From NCBI RefSeq assembly GCF_002874775.1, contig NZ_CP020991.1:602918-666917 (forward strand): a DNA stretch of 64,000 nt, in the 5' to 3' direction. Each line of letters opens with the position of its first letter. Positions within the stretch are counted from its first letter, which is position 1. Of this stretch, positions 8,511-17,196 are shown in pieces. Origin of the DNA: Monoglobus pectinilyticus (GTDB taxonomy: Bacteria > Bacillota > Clostridia > Monoglobales > Monoglobaceae). The notes under the pieces were generated by a model, which saw only the letters and a program-made list of their open reading frames with translations, was not told the DNA's origin and did no database searches. The position numbers and the translations under genes are program-made.

Positions 8511-9232
8511 ACTTCCTCGTCCTCCTGCTCGGTTTCTAATTCTTCCTCGTCGTCCTCGTCAAAGTCGAGATCGTCAAGGTTGCTGCTGCCTTTTGCCGCG
8601 TCCTTTTTGGGTTTCATAATCTTAAAGTAATAGAACGCGCCGCCGCCCGCTGCGGCAAGAAGCAGCACCACAAGCAGAATAGCGCCGCCCATGCCGCCGC
8701 CTTTATCTTCCTCCGGCTCCGGCTGCTCGGTTTCTTCCGGCTCCGGCTCGGCTTCCTTGCCCGCGCACTCGCTCATGTTGACGCTGCAAACGGGGCAATC
8801 GGTGTTGACGCTTCCGGGGGCGCATTTTTCAGTACAGCTACAAGCGGGGATTTCGGTCTGTTCGTCCTCCATAAGCTGCAAAAGGTCTTTTTCATCAACT
8901 TGATTGAGGAAATGGACGGTGTTTTCTCCGTCCTCGGCGCGGTCAATGATGATGTAAAAATAGTTTCCGTTTTTCGTAACGACGGTAATAAACTGTTTAT
9001 CGCCGGACGCTTCGCCCGTTATATCGTCCACAAGGCTCATGTTGCCCTCCGGCGTTAAGGGCTGCGGCTCATAGCCGCCCGTCGTTTCTTCCGGCTCGGT
9101 TTCGGTTACGGGGGTAGGCGGCTCGTCGCTCACATCACCGCCGCCCGCAAAAGCGGTAACAGAAAAGCCGCCCATGAGTACAAGGGCGGCAAGCAAAGCG
9201 GTAACGCTGCGGAACAGTTTTTTATGCTTCAT
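8507..9232 (-). CDS. DUF4366 (CD1107-family) mobile-element surface protein
   Basis: A 241-residue secreted or membrane-anchored protein. A signal peptide (KKLFRSVTALLAALVLMGG, ending near AFA) leads to a Pro/Glu/Thr-rich spacer, a central domain (KQFITVVTKNGNYFYIIIDR), a cysteine-rich stretch (CSCTEKCAPG...CPVC), a membrane helix (AILLVVLLLAAAGGGAFYYF) and a very acidic cytoplasmic tail. I chose ATG 9232, which overlaps the DUF4315 stop by 11 bp. The family is confined to ICE transfer operons. A role in the cell-surface part of the transfer apparatus is inferred from topology and position. Confidence 0.82.
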   Translation of the reverse strand: MKHKKLFRSVTALLAALVLMGGFSVTAFAGGGDVSDEPPTPVTETEPEETTGGYEPQPLTPEGNMSLVDDITGEASGDKQFITVVTKNGNYFYIIIDRAEDGENTVHFLNQVDEKDLLQLMEDEQTEIPACSCTEKCAPGSVNTDCPVCSVNMSECAGKEAEPEPEETEQPEPEEDKGGGMGGAILLVVLLLAAAGGGAFYYFKIMKPKKDAAKGSSNLDDLDFDEDDEEELETEQEDEEV

Positions 9233-9488
9233 CTTCGGTTTCCTCCTGTTCGTCGGTATAGTCTGCGTCCGGCTGCGGCAAGGCAATTTCGCCGCTGGCG
9301 TAAGCGGAGAGGAACGCGGCAAGCTGCGCCCCGTCAAGGTGTACCGCTTTCACCATTTGAACGATCTGCGCATTTTCTTCCTCGATTTTCTGCGCTTCAA
9401 GGTCTTTCAGCCTTTTTTGGTATTCAAGGATTTTCGCCCTCGTTTTCTCAATATCCCGTTCGATACGGTCAAGTTTCGTGTTTGCCAT
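9222..9488 (-). CDS. DUF4315 family protein
   Basis: An 88-residue protein that is largely coiled coil at residues 5-50 (LDRIERDIEKTRAKILEYQ), with an acidic C-terminus. This matches the DUF4315 proteins that sit between the NlpC/P60 and DUF4366 genes in Tn1549-type operons. It overlaps the DUF4366 start, implying coupled translation. Its function is unknown; a scaffold or adaptor in the transfer complex is possible. Confidence 0.8.
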   Translation of the reverse strand: MANTKLDRIERDIEKTRAKILEYQKRLKDLEAQKIEEENAQIVQMVKAVHLDGAQLAAFLSAYASGEIALPQPDADYTDEQEETEDEA

Positions 9489-9509
9489 AGAAATTAACTC
9501 CTTTCAAAG

Positions 9510-11477
9510 TCAGTTGTAATGTAGCCGCCCATAGGCGTAAAAATGGGATTGCCAATAGCTTGTATCAAGTTTTGTGTATTGTATCGGGTCGCCACAATGC
9601 AGCATGACGGGGCTTCCGTCCCCGTCCTCGCCAACGTAGATACCCACATGAGATACCCCCGGCGTGTCGTATGTACCCGTAAAGAAAACCAAATCCCCCG
9701 GCTGCGGGTTGGAAACGCGGGTTGAAATGTTGTAAAGCCCCTGCGCCCCAAGTCTGCCCGTATTGTATAAGCCGCTGTTCGTCAGCACATAGCTAACAAA
9801 ACCGCTGCAATCAAAAGAGGTTTCCGGGCTGCTGCCGCCCCACACATAGGGAAAACCGACATACTTTTCCGCTTCTTCAATCAATCGCGCAAACTGTTCA
9901 TCTTCCAGATAGGCGGGCGGGATTTCATAATCCGCTGGCGGGTTTTCATAGTATTTTGAGATATAGCCGGATTGTGGGAAAAGGTCGGGTCTGTTTCCAA
10001 GCGACGACATATACATAGCGTACATGGATAGCTGTTCCTCGCCCATAATGTAAACGGGAACATGGGAGAGGTTGAAGTTTTCCAAATCCACATGGAGAAT
10101 GTAATAGTTATAGGGTACTTCAACGTCGTATTCGTTGCCCTCGCTGTCCGTCCGCGTTTCGGTGCGGTAGCGTACCTCGACTTCCTCCGTAACCGTCAAG
10201 ATATACTGTTTCTCAAAGAGCATTTCAAGGGTGCTTTGCGCTTCATCGAGCGTAAATACGCCCTCATGCAGCGCGGAAAGGATAGAGATTAGCACATAAG
10301 GGTCATGCTCGATCTCGTCCGCGTTTACCCGGTATTCGTCGTAGCCGGGGTATTCGCGTTCGATATTATCCAGCATATCTTGTAACTCTGCTTCCATATC
10401 GGTGTAAGCTGCTTCCGCGCCCGTAATATCCGCGTCCTCGGAAAGATAGGACGACGCAATCAAACCGCTGCCGCTGTTGCCGCCGAACAGGGAACAAGAG
10501 GACAAGCCGCCGAAAAACAGAAGCACGATAAAGGCAATCCCGCCCACGATCAAACAGCCTTTCCAATGCCGGACGACAAAGAACGTCGCCCGCTTTGTTT
10601 CCTGCGCCGTTTTCTTCGCCGCCTTTGCGGTGGCTTCGGCGGTCTTTTTCACCTTGCCGCCTGTTTTCAACGCCTTTGCATACTGCTTTTTAATGCGCTG
10701 CTTTTGCCAAAACCGGGAAATCGGGTTAGAGTGCGCAAGGGCGGGGTTATCATGCAGCGCCTTTTGATAGAGAAAATCGGCGTTTGCCTTTGCTGCCTTT
10801 TTCTCGGCTGCTGCCGCTGCCCGGTAGGGTTTCAGCTTATGGCTGCGTATGCCGCGTTTTACCGCCCGCGTCGTCATGCCGCCCGCTTTCTCGCCCACAA
10901 GTTCTATCCTGTGTCCGCTTTCCACACCGACATTTTCTTTCTCTACCTCATAGATTTTTCCATGTACGGCGGCGTCCAATTCCTGCGCCGGACGGGATAA
11001 CGGGTTATGACGCAATTTACCGTTTGGGGGCTTATCCGTCTTTTCAAAAGCAAGGCGCGTCTTTGCTTTGCCTTTGGCCTCGTCAAAAACGCGCTCTTTT
11101 GTGATTTTGGTCTGTTTGGGGATAGCTGCCCGCGCTTTGTCTAAACGGTCAGCCGCCGTATCGGATTTTTTGATTGCCTTTTGCAGTTCCGGCGTTGCCC
11201 GTTCCGCTTCGGAAAACTGCAAGCGGGACGTATGGGTTTTAAGCTGCGCTGCGTCAAGGGCCTTTTTCTCCGCGCCCTTTTCTAAATGGCGGCTAACCTC
11301 TGTGCCGATACGTTGGGTCGCTTTTTCCGCTGCTCCCGCTGCGGGGGCTGAATAGTTTTCCTCCGGCGGTCTTTCGCTGATACTCGTCGTTTCGCCCGTT
11401 GTAAGGTTTTCCGCAACCGCCCCGTCGCGGGTCATTTTCTGTGTTACCTTGTCGGGGGCTTTTAATTCCTTGCTCAA
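9510..11477 (-). CDS. NlpC/P60 peptidoglycan hydrolase of the transfer system
   Basis: A 655-residue protein with a long basic, Lys/Ala-rich cytoplasmic region (1-300), one membrane segment (about 305-326, CLIVGGIAFIVLLFFGG), an extracellular linker domain, and a C-terminal NlpC/P60 cysteine peptidase domain (about 530-655). The catalytic residues are Cys557 in DCSGF, His610 in SHVGIYVG and probably His627. It should cut peptide stems in the wall so that the type IV secretion channel can cross, the role of VirB1-like proteins. It overlaps the methyltransferase stop by 4 bp in the transfer operon. Confidence 0.9.
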   Translation of the reverse strand: MSKELKAPDKVTQKMTRDGAVAENLTTGETTSISERPPEENYSAPAAGAAEKATQRIGTEVSRHLEKGAEKKALDAAQLKTHTSRLQFSEAERATPELQKAIKKSDTAADRLDKARAAIPKQTKITKERVFDEAKGKAKTRLAFEKTDKPPNGKLRHNPLSRPAQELDAAVHGKIYEVEKENVGVESGHRIELVGEKAGGMTTRAVKRGIRSHKLKPYRAAAAAEKKAAKANADFLYQKALHDNPALAHSNPISRFWQKQRIKKQYAKALKTGGKVKKTAEATAKAAKKTAQETKRATFFVVRHWKGCLIVGGIAFIVLLFFGGLSSCSLFGGNSGSGLIASSYLSEDADITGAEAAYTDMEAELQDMLDNIEREYPGYDEYRVNADEIEHDPYVLISILSALHEGVFTLDEAQSTLEMLFEKQYILTVTEEVEVRYRTETRTDSEGNEYDVEVPYNYYILHVDLENFNLSHVPVYIMGEEQLSMYAMYMSSLGNRPDLFPQSGYISKYYENPPADYEIPPAYLEDEQFARLIEEAEKYVGFPYVWGGSSPETSFDCSGFVSYVLTNSGLYNTGRLGAQGLYNISTRVSNPQPGDLVFFTGTYDTPGVSHVGIYVGEDGDGSPVMLHCGDPIQYTKLDTSYWQSHFYAYGRLHYN

Positions 11478-12430
11478 TGTTCATCACCTCCAATACGCTG
11501 TTTTGCAAGGGTGCAGTATTCGGGATTGATCTCTATACCGATATAGCGGCGGGAAAGGCTTTTTGCCGCCGCTGCGGTCGTGCCGCTGCCTAAAAACGGG
11601 TCAAGCACAATCCCGCCGACAGGACAGCCCGCCAAAATGCACGTTTCCGCAAGTTTCGGCGGGAACGCTGCAAAATGCCCGCCGCGATAGGAAGCTGTGT
11701 TGATCTGCCAAACGTTGCGGCGGCTGCGGACGGGGGAAATCATTTCGTCGGTGTATGCGCCTTTCCTGCGGGGGCGGTTGATTTTCTGCGGCTGGTTTTG
11801 CCCCGGAACGGTAGCAGCATATTTGTTGCCTTTCCCAACTCCGCTTTTCAGCCGTACCGCCGTTGTGGGGGCTATCGGCTCGGCTACTGCTTGCCAATCG
11901 TAGTAATATTTCTTCGACTTGGTAAGCAGAAACACATATTCATAGCAGCGCGTCGGTCTGTCCCGCGCGCTTTCCGGCATGGCGTTTCCCTTATGCCAAA
12001 TGATAGAACTGCGCAAATACCAACCGTCGCCCCGCAAGGCAAGGGCTACAAGCCACGGAATACCGATTAGGTCTTTTGGCTTGCAGCCGGGGGCGCGGTG
12101 GTTTACCGCCACTTGCTGCCCGTTCCTGCCTTTGGGATATTTCGGGTCTTGGTGGTCGGCTTTGCTGCCTGTACCGCAATAAGTGTCCGCGATATTCAGC
12201 CAACAAGTACCCTCCGGCGTAAGCACCCGCTTTACCTCATGGAAAACCGCTGTAATGCGGGAAACATATTCCTCCGGCGTTGCTTCCCGCCCGATCTGCC
12301 CGTCTGTGCCGTAATCGCGCAAAGCATAGTAGGGCGGGGACGTTACGCAACAATCCAAACAGTTATCCGGCAAGGTTTGAAGCACTTGCAAGCTGTCGCC
12401 GCAATAGATTTTATCCGTTTCTATCCTCAT
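11474..12430 (-). CDS. site-specific DNA methyltransferase (beta-class order)
   Basis: A 318-residue DNA methyltransferase that transfers a methyl group from S-adenosylmethionine to adenine N6 or cytosine N4. The catalytic motif TSPPYY is at residues 30-35 and the SAM-binding motif DPFLGSGTT is at 277-285. Motif IV precedes motif I, the beta-class arrangement. There is no restriction gene next to it. It overlaps both neighbours (VirB4 and the NlpC/P60 gene) by 4 bp, so it is expressed with the transfer machinery and probably marks ICE DNA against host restriction. The target sequence cannot be predicted here. Confidence 0.9.
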   Translation of the reverse strand: MRIETDKIYCGDSLQVLQTLPDNCLDCCVTSPPYYALRDYGTDGQIGREATPEEYVSRITAVFHEVKRVLTPEGTCWLNIADTYCGTGSKADHQDPKYPKGRNGQQVAVNHRAPGCKPKDLIGIPWLVALALRGDGWYLRSSIIWHKGNAMPESARDRPTRCYEYVFLLTKSKKYYYDWQAVAEPIAPTTAVRLKSGVGKGNKYAATVPGQNQPQKINRPRRKGAYTDEMISPVRSRRNVWQINTASYRGGHFAAFPPKLAETCILAGCPVGGIVLDPFLGSGTTAAAAKSLSRRYIGIEINPEYCTLAKQRIGGDEH

Positions 12431-14823
12431 GCCGACACCTCGCCGGGCTTGGTCGTCATCACGCGGTAGAGTTCCGTATCTTTTGGGAAACGGTCAATAA
12501 AGGGCAAAATCACGTTGCCATAGAAGATAAGTCCCTCGCCCGCTTCGGAATGGGTTACATAGGTCATTTGCTGCTGCGAAATGTTAAGCTGCTTGGCAAG
12601 GATTTCCAGGTCGCCCTGGGCTTGGTTGAGCATATAGACAAAATCGCTGTTTTCAAAGATGTTCTCCACCTCGCGGGACGACAACAAATCTTTCACGTTT
12701 TGGGTGATACCTGTCGGAATACCGCCCCACTTCCTAAAACGCTTCCAAATCTCGACGGAATAGGCGGCGGTCTGTTCCTCTTTCAAGAGCAAATGAAACT
12801 CGTCGATGTAATACCGCGTCGCCTTGCCCTCGCTGCGGTTTACCGTTACTCTGTTCCATACTTGGTCTTGGACGATAAGCATACCGACTTTTTTAAGCTG
12901 TGTACCGAGTTCCTTAATATCAAAGCAGACAAGGCGATTATGAATGTCAACGTTTGTCCTGTGGTTAAAAATGTTCAAGCTGCCGTTTACATAGAGTTCC
13001 AACGCCGCCGCGATACGCTGCGCTTCCTTTTCCGGCTGCTTCTTGATCTCGTCGTAGAGGTCGCCCAAAATCGGCATATTTTCGGGCTTCGGGTCGGCAA
13101 GGTAGTTGCGGTACACGCTGATAACGGCGCGGTCAATTAAGGTCTTTTCGACAGCTTCCAGCCCGTTTTTACCCCCCATAATCAACTCACAAAAGGAAAG
13201 GATAAAATCGCTCTTTAAGGCTATGGGCGTGTCGCCCTCGCTGTAATTGAGGTTAATATCCATAGGGTTAATGTACTGCGTGCTGTTCTGCGAAACCTTG
13301 ATAACCTGTCCTTTCAAACGTCCGACAAGGGGGTAATATTCTGCTTCGGGGTCGCAAATGATAATATCATCTGCCGTAATGAGAAAAGCGTTTGTGATTT
13401 CGCGTTTTGCAGAAAAACTTTTGCCGCTGCCCGGTGTGCCGAGTATCAAGCCGTTGGGATTTTTCAGCTTCTTTCGGTCGCACAAAATCATGTTGTTGGA
13501 AAGGGCATTTAAGCCGTAATACAATGCTTCGCCGCTTTGGAACAGCTCTTGCACCGTAAAGGGGACGAAAACGGCGGTGCTGCTGGTCGTCAAGCCGCGC
13601 TGGATATTGACAAGATTTTCCCCTAACGGGATAGAGGACATAAGCCCCTGTTCCTGCCGATAGTCAAGGCGGGTCAAAATGCAGTTGTATTTCTGTGCGA
13701 TTGCTGCCGCCCCGAACACTTCGTTATCCAATTTCTGCTTGGTATCCGCAAAGTTTAAGACAAGCAGCGTGAGCAGAAACATTCTTTCGTTGCGGCTCTG
13801 CAAATCGCGGAGTAGGTTTTTTGCTTCCCCTCCGTAGGTGGCAAGGTCGGACGGAATAATATCCATGTCGTACCCGCTGCGGATTGCTTTCTTTTGTTCC
13901 TCAATCTTCATGCGGTCAAGGTCGGTGATCTTGCGCTTAATCGTCTTGATTGCTTCGTTGTGGTCGATACTCTGAATGTGCAGATTGACGATAATCCCGT
14001 TTTCCGCGTCCATGAAGTCGGCAAGCATACGGTCGGAGAGTTCCGGCGCGACGATCTGCAAAAAGGAAACCGCACCAAACTTGCCGCCCATTTGAAACAT
14101 TCGCCCGTCGCCAAATCGGAAAGAGGACGGGGCGATAAAGTCTTTGACGGAAAGACCGCTTGTGGGTAGCCATTCCCACGCAAAGTTAAAGCGTTCCCCG
14201 TCCGGGTGGAAAATCCCATGCAGCACTTCAAGACGCTGTTTCCCGTCCAATACCCGCGCCGCTGCGCCGATCACCTTAAAATGGTTGAGGGTGTCCGTTT
14301 CAATGCGGGCAAGACGCGCCCGCGCCGATCTAATGTCCTTTGCTTCAACGGTAAAGGTAAGAAACTTGGTCTTGATAAGCCCGTTGTTTCCGCGTTCAAG
14401 CTGCGTTTGCAGCATTTCGGTGTACTCGGCTCTGATACTATCAAAGTCGTCATTCTGCGGCGCAATCGTGATACTGTTCTTGAAATCGTCCTTGTTCGCA
14501 TGGCGGCTGATTAAGGAAAGCTGCACGTTGATAGAAGCGTCGAACGAGTTATACATATCGCAAAGGGCTTCAAAAATGGCGGTTTTGTCGTCCGGCTGCG
14601 CAAGCTGATAGTTGATGTCCTCAAACTCAATGCACTTGGAATACCGCCCGTTTGCAAGGCGGCAAATCCCGTCCTTATACATTCGCTCAAACGGTATGCT
14701 GTCCTGCGCCGTATGGGGCTTCCCGTCGCCCTTTGCCTGCCGGATAAGCGCGTTGATCTGTTTCTTTTCCTGCCGCGTAAGTTTACGCTTTTCGTTTTGG
14801 GTGTTTTTCTTTTCCTTTGACAA
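12427..14823 (-). CDS. VirB4-family conjugation ATPase
   Basis: A 798-residue ATPase that powers the type IV secretion channel at the cytoplasmic side of the membrane. The Walker A motif GTPGSGKS is at 462-469, Walker B lies in YYIDEFHLLL near 671-680, and the N-terminal CagE/TrbE-like region covers about 40-430. The length matches the VirB4 proteins of Tn1549-type ICEs. The start overlaps the end of prgI by 41 bp, implying coupled translation. It lies downstream of the Maff2 insertion in the operon, so its expression may be affected. Confidence 0.93.
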   Translation of the reverse strand: MSKEKKNTQNEKRKLTRQEKKQINALIRQAKGDGKPHTAQDSIPFERMYKDGICRLANGRYSKCIEFEDINYQLAQPDDKTAIFEALCDMYNSFDASINVQLSLISRHANKDDFKNSITIAPQNDDFDSIRAEYTEMLQTQLERGNNGLIKTKFLTFTVEAKDIRSARARLARIETDTLNHFKVIGAAARVLDGKQRLEVLHGIFHPDGERFNFAWEWLPTSGLSVKDFIAPSSFRFGDGRMFQMGGKFGAVSFLQIVAPELSDRMLADFMDAENGIIVNLHIQSIDHNEAIKTIKRKITDLDRMKIEEQKKAIRSGYDMDIIPSDLATYGGEAKNLLRDLQSRNERMFLLTLLVLNFADTKQKLDNEVFGAAAIAQKYNCILTRLDYRQEQGLMSSIPLGENLVNIQRGLTTSSTAVFVPFTVQELFQSGEALYYGLNALSNNMILCDRKKLKNPNGLILGTPGSGKSFSAKREITNAFLITADDIIICDPEAEYYPLVGRLKGQVIKVSQNSTQYINPMDINLNYSEGDTPIALKSDFILSFCELIMGGKNGLEAVEKTLIDRAVISVYRNYLADPKPENMPILGDLYDEIKKQPEKEAQRIAAALELYVNGSLNIFNHRTNVDIHNRLVCFDIKELGTQLKKVGMLIVQDQVWNRVTVNRSEGKATRYYIDEFHLLLKEEQTAAYSVEIWKRFRKWGGIPTGITQNVKDLLSSREVENIFENSDFVYMLNQAQGDLEILAKQLNISQQQMTYVTHSEAGEGLIFYGNVILPFIDRFPKDTELYRVMTTKPGEVSA

Positions 14824-15175
14824 TCGCCCGTACCTCCTTATCTAATTGCTCTTGCCGCGCAAGGGCGGCATAAAAATTGTTGGTCTGATAAGGTCGCTCT
14901 TTGGGGCGAAGAAACTTCACTTCCACAAATTGCCGAATAATCACTTCCAGCGGTTGCCCGTTTTTCTCGTACATGGCAAGCAAAAACATAGGCAGCATGG
15001 CAAGCACCATACACAATGCCGCTGCGCTCGTTCCAACGCTGCCTTTTACCAAAAAGAACAGCGGCAGTCCGATTGCTACCGCCGCGCTGAAACAAACTAA
15101 CTGTCTTTTCGTAAGGTTGAACATTACCTTGCTTTTGATTTTTGTTAAGTCCTTTGGGACGGTTACATACGCCAT
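14783..15175 (-). CDS. PrgI family membrane protein
   Basis: A 130-residue protein with MAYVTVPKDLTKIKSKVMF at the start, two membrane helices (about 26-45 and 48-67) and a basic C-terminal tail. PrgI-family proteins (VirB3-like) are partners of VirB4 in Gram-positive conjugation systems. I chose the ATG at 15175, which gives the conserved N-terminus. The gene lies 1 bp from the radical SAM stop and overlaps virB4. Confidence 0.88.
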   Translation of the reverse strand: MAYVTVPKDLTKIKSKVMFNLTKRQLVCFSAAVAIGLPLFFLVKGSVGTSAAALCMVLAMLPMFLLAMYEKNGQPLEVIIRQFVEVKFLRPKERPYQTNNFYAALARQEQLDKEVRAIVKGKEKHPKRKA

Positions 15176-15176
15176 T

Positions 15177-16073
15177 TCATACCTCCTTTCTGCCCGGAAT
15201 GTAATCTTCAAAGCGGGGAACAGCATAGAAAAGCCGCTTGTTGTTTACCCACCGTTGCAAATGGCGGGTAACAGGCGGGGCGGTTGGACGCTCGTAAATC
15301 ATCACATACGGGTCAAAGCCCATAGCCCGCAAGGTGTTCACGCGGTATAAATCCTGTTCGTGAGTGCTGCCGTAGTTGGTAAGAACATACACGCGCCGCT
15401 GGCGGCTGCTCTTAATGGCGGTCAAATCCAAAAAACGTTGGAAATACCCGGTCAAGTCCTCGTCGGGATTATCCCATGCAAAATGTACCGCTTTTATCCG
15501 CACCCGATTTAACAGGCTGACATTATCCCTGCTCACAAGGCGAATATCCAGCCCTTGCGAAAAATCCACCCATGCGCGGCTCTGCATAAGCTGCTCAATG
15601 AGATTTTCATGGTCGGGACAGGCAAGCAGATTAGCGTCCATGATTTTTATTTCCGGCTGCCATTTCCAAAACTCGGACAAATCCGCAACCTTGACGCTTT
15701 TGCGCCCCTCTTTACCGCTGACAATGCAAAACCCGCAATTTCTCGGACAACCCCGGCTTAAAAAGCCGTAGGCAATCCCGAAAAACTGCGGGTAGATAGA
15801 ATAATCCGGGTAACTGTGTTCCACTTCCGGCGGCAAGCGGTTTTTCGTGTCGTAGCCCGTACCGCCGAAAATAACTTGTTCCGCGTTGGTAACGGTTATC
15901 GTGTCTTTGGAATAGGTGTCCGTAAAGACGCGGCTTTTATATACAAGGTCGTACCGCCCCTTTGCGTTCCACCATTCCACCGTATGCCCCTTTGCTTTAT
16001 GATACGCGGATAGCTTCATCAAGCAGAGGTTGGGGAAATTATGGCTGTCAACGTCGATTAAACCGATTTTCAA
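15177..16073 (-). CDS. radical SAM protein inside the transfer operon
   Basis: A 298-residue protein that begins MKIGLIDVDSHNFPNLCLMK, like the N-terminal strand of B12-binding-type domains, followed by a radical SAM core. The cluster-binding cysteines are CPRNCGFC at 109-116 (CX3CX2C). I chose the TTG at 16073, which has a strong GGGGGTGAG ribosome site; the longer open frame overlaps virB6 without one. Radical SAM enzymes make a 5'-deoxyadenosyl radical, but the substrate cannot be read here. No peptide precursor gene was seen next to it. Similar proteins occur on phages and ICEs with unknown roles. Confidence 0.85.
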   Translation of the reverse strand: MKIGLIDVDSHNFPNLCLMKLSAYHKAKGHTVEWWNAKGRYDLVYKSRVFTDTYSKDTITVTNAEQVIFGGTGYDTKNRLPPEVEHSYPDYSIYPQFFGIAYGFLSRGCPRNCGFCIVSGKEGRKSVKVADLSEFWKWQPEIKIMDANLLACPDHENLIEQLMQSRAWVDFSQGLDIRLVSRDNVSLLNRVRIKAVHFAWDNPDEDLTGYFQRFLDLTAIKSSRQRRVYVLTNYGSTHEQDLYRVNTLRAMGFDPYVMIYERPTAPPVTRHLQRWVNNKRLFYAVPRFEDYIPGRKEV

Positions 16074-16089
16074 ATCATAACTCACCCCC

Positions 16090-16953
16090 TTAATGTGCCG
16101 AAAAGACGCTCTTTGCAAGGCTTCCCGTTTTGAAAAGCGTAAAGCACAAGAGGACGGTATAGCCCATGCAAGCCCAGATCGCGCCGGAAATGTCGTCGGT
16201 CGCTGCGATTGTTTGTATCAACACCGCATAAATGCCGACACACACCAAGATCAGAAACGCCTGAAAACCAAGCGCAAGCAAAGATTTTAAGTAATTCTGT
16301 CCCATGCTGCCCCATTCGTGATTTACCATTGTTGCCATAGGGATAGGGGCAACGCTCGTTACAAGATATATTTCAATCATGCGCCCATACACCACAAGCA
16401 TAATGCAGATTGACAGGGCTTTCATGGTAAGCCCTACAAAGAGGGATTGAAACCATAACCCCAAAAGACCGCCCACGCTCATAGCGTCCAGCTTTGCTTC
16501 TATGTCGGTGATAACGGTTGCAATATCTATGCTTGTGTCGGATAGGATAACGCCCGCGCTGTCGTTGACGACGCTCTGCGTAACGTCGAAAACACCCATG
16601 ACGATGTTCCAAGTATTTGTTACCAGCAGCACCGCAACAAAGGTTTTGAAAATCCATTTGAAAAATATCCAAGTGTCGAGATCGTGCAGATTGTTTTTTT
16701 CAATTACAAGCTGGATTAGTTCATAACACATGACAAAGGTAATGATAACGCCCGCAATCGGCACAATGACGTTTTCCGAAAGGCTGCGTATCATGTTGAA
16801 TATGCCCGCGTTCCACCCGGCGGGGGTCGTGCCGACTTGTGTTGCGATTTCTCCAACCTCTGTATTTACGCTGTCAAACAAGCCGGAAAGGTTTGATAAA
16901 ATCCCGTCTGTCAAAATGCCGCGAAACCAATCTTCAATCATCTGCCATATCAA
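16090..16953 (-). CDS. VirB6/TrbL-like channel protein (CD1112 type)
   Basis: A 287-residue membrane protein with an N-terminal amphipathic region (MIWQMIEDWFRGILTDG) and about five or six membrane helices (around 60-85, 97-115, 160-180, 183-205, 225-250 and 258-280). This is the VirB6-like inner-membrane channel component of Gram-positive ICEs. It starts behind AAAGGAGGGATT and is normally preceded by maff2, as here by the broken 3' half of that gene. Confidence 0.88.
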   Translation of the reverse strand: MIWQMIEDWFRGILTDGILSNLSGLFDSVNTEVGEIATQVGTTPAGWNAGIFNMIRSLSENVIVPIAGVIITFVMCYELIQLVIEKNNLHDLDTWIFFKWIFKTFVAVLLVTNTWNIVMGVFDVTQSVVNDSAGVILSDTSIDIATVITDIEAKLDAMSVGGLLGLWFQSLFVGLTMKALSICIMLVVYGRMIEIYLVTSVAPIPMATMVNHEWGSMGQNYLKSLLALGFQAFLILVCVGIYAVLIQTIAATDDISGAIWACMGYTVLLCFTLFKTGSLAKSVFSAH

Positions 16954-16971
16954 AAGTTAATCCCTCCTTTC

Positions 16972-17001
16972 CCGCGCCCTCCCGTTTCCGAGAGGGCGCG
17001 G
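16972..17001. terminator. hairpin between maff2 and virB6
   Basis: CCGCGCCCTC at 16972-16981 pairs with GAGGGCGCGG at 16992-17001. No T-run follows, so it may be an mRNA processing or attenuation structure that lowers virB6 expression relative to maff2. Confidence 0.5.
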
Positions 17002-17023
17002 CGGGTGGTATTTGTTTTAGGCA

Positions 17024-17110
17024 TTATCCAAAAAGTTGAGAAAGCAGGGGAACAAGGGTGCCGCCGATCAAAGCGACGCCGCCGCCCGCCATGAGCTGTT
17101 TTATCCCCAA
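17024..17110 (-). pseudogene. maff2, 3' half (interrupted)
   Basis: In the minus-strand frame this reads GIKQLMAGGGVALIGGTLV, then PLLSQLFG and a stop, the C-terminal half of the small Maff2-family membrane protein that sits between virD4 and virB6 in Tn1549-type ICEs. Going upstream the homology stops at about 17108 and a stop codon follows. The missing N-terminal half is at 39266-39406, so the gene was split by the DNA in between. Confidence 0.85.
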
Positions 17111-17148
17111 TTAGGTGTAAAATTCTGCTCGATGGCGGGCGGCGGCGT
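17076..17148. repeat. 17-bp inverted repeat at the left junction of the insertion
   Basis: ACGCCGCCGCCCGCCAT at 17076-17092, part of maff2, is repeated as its exact reverse complement at 17132-17148 on the other side of the junction. With one bulged base the pairing continues through GAG/CTC. The inverted copy lies in the inserted DNA between maff2 and the recombinase gene. Confidence 0.75.
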
Positions 17149-17196
17149 ACAAAAATCTATATGGTGTTTTTAAGAGAACCATCCAGGCGGGACAGG

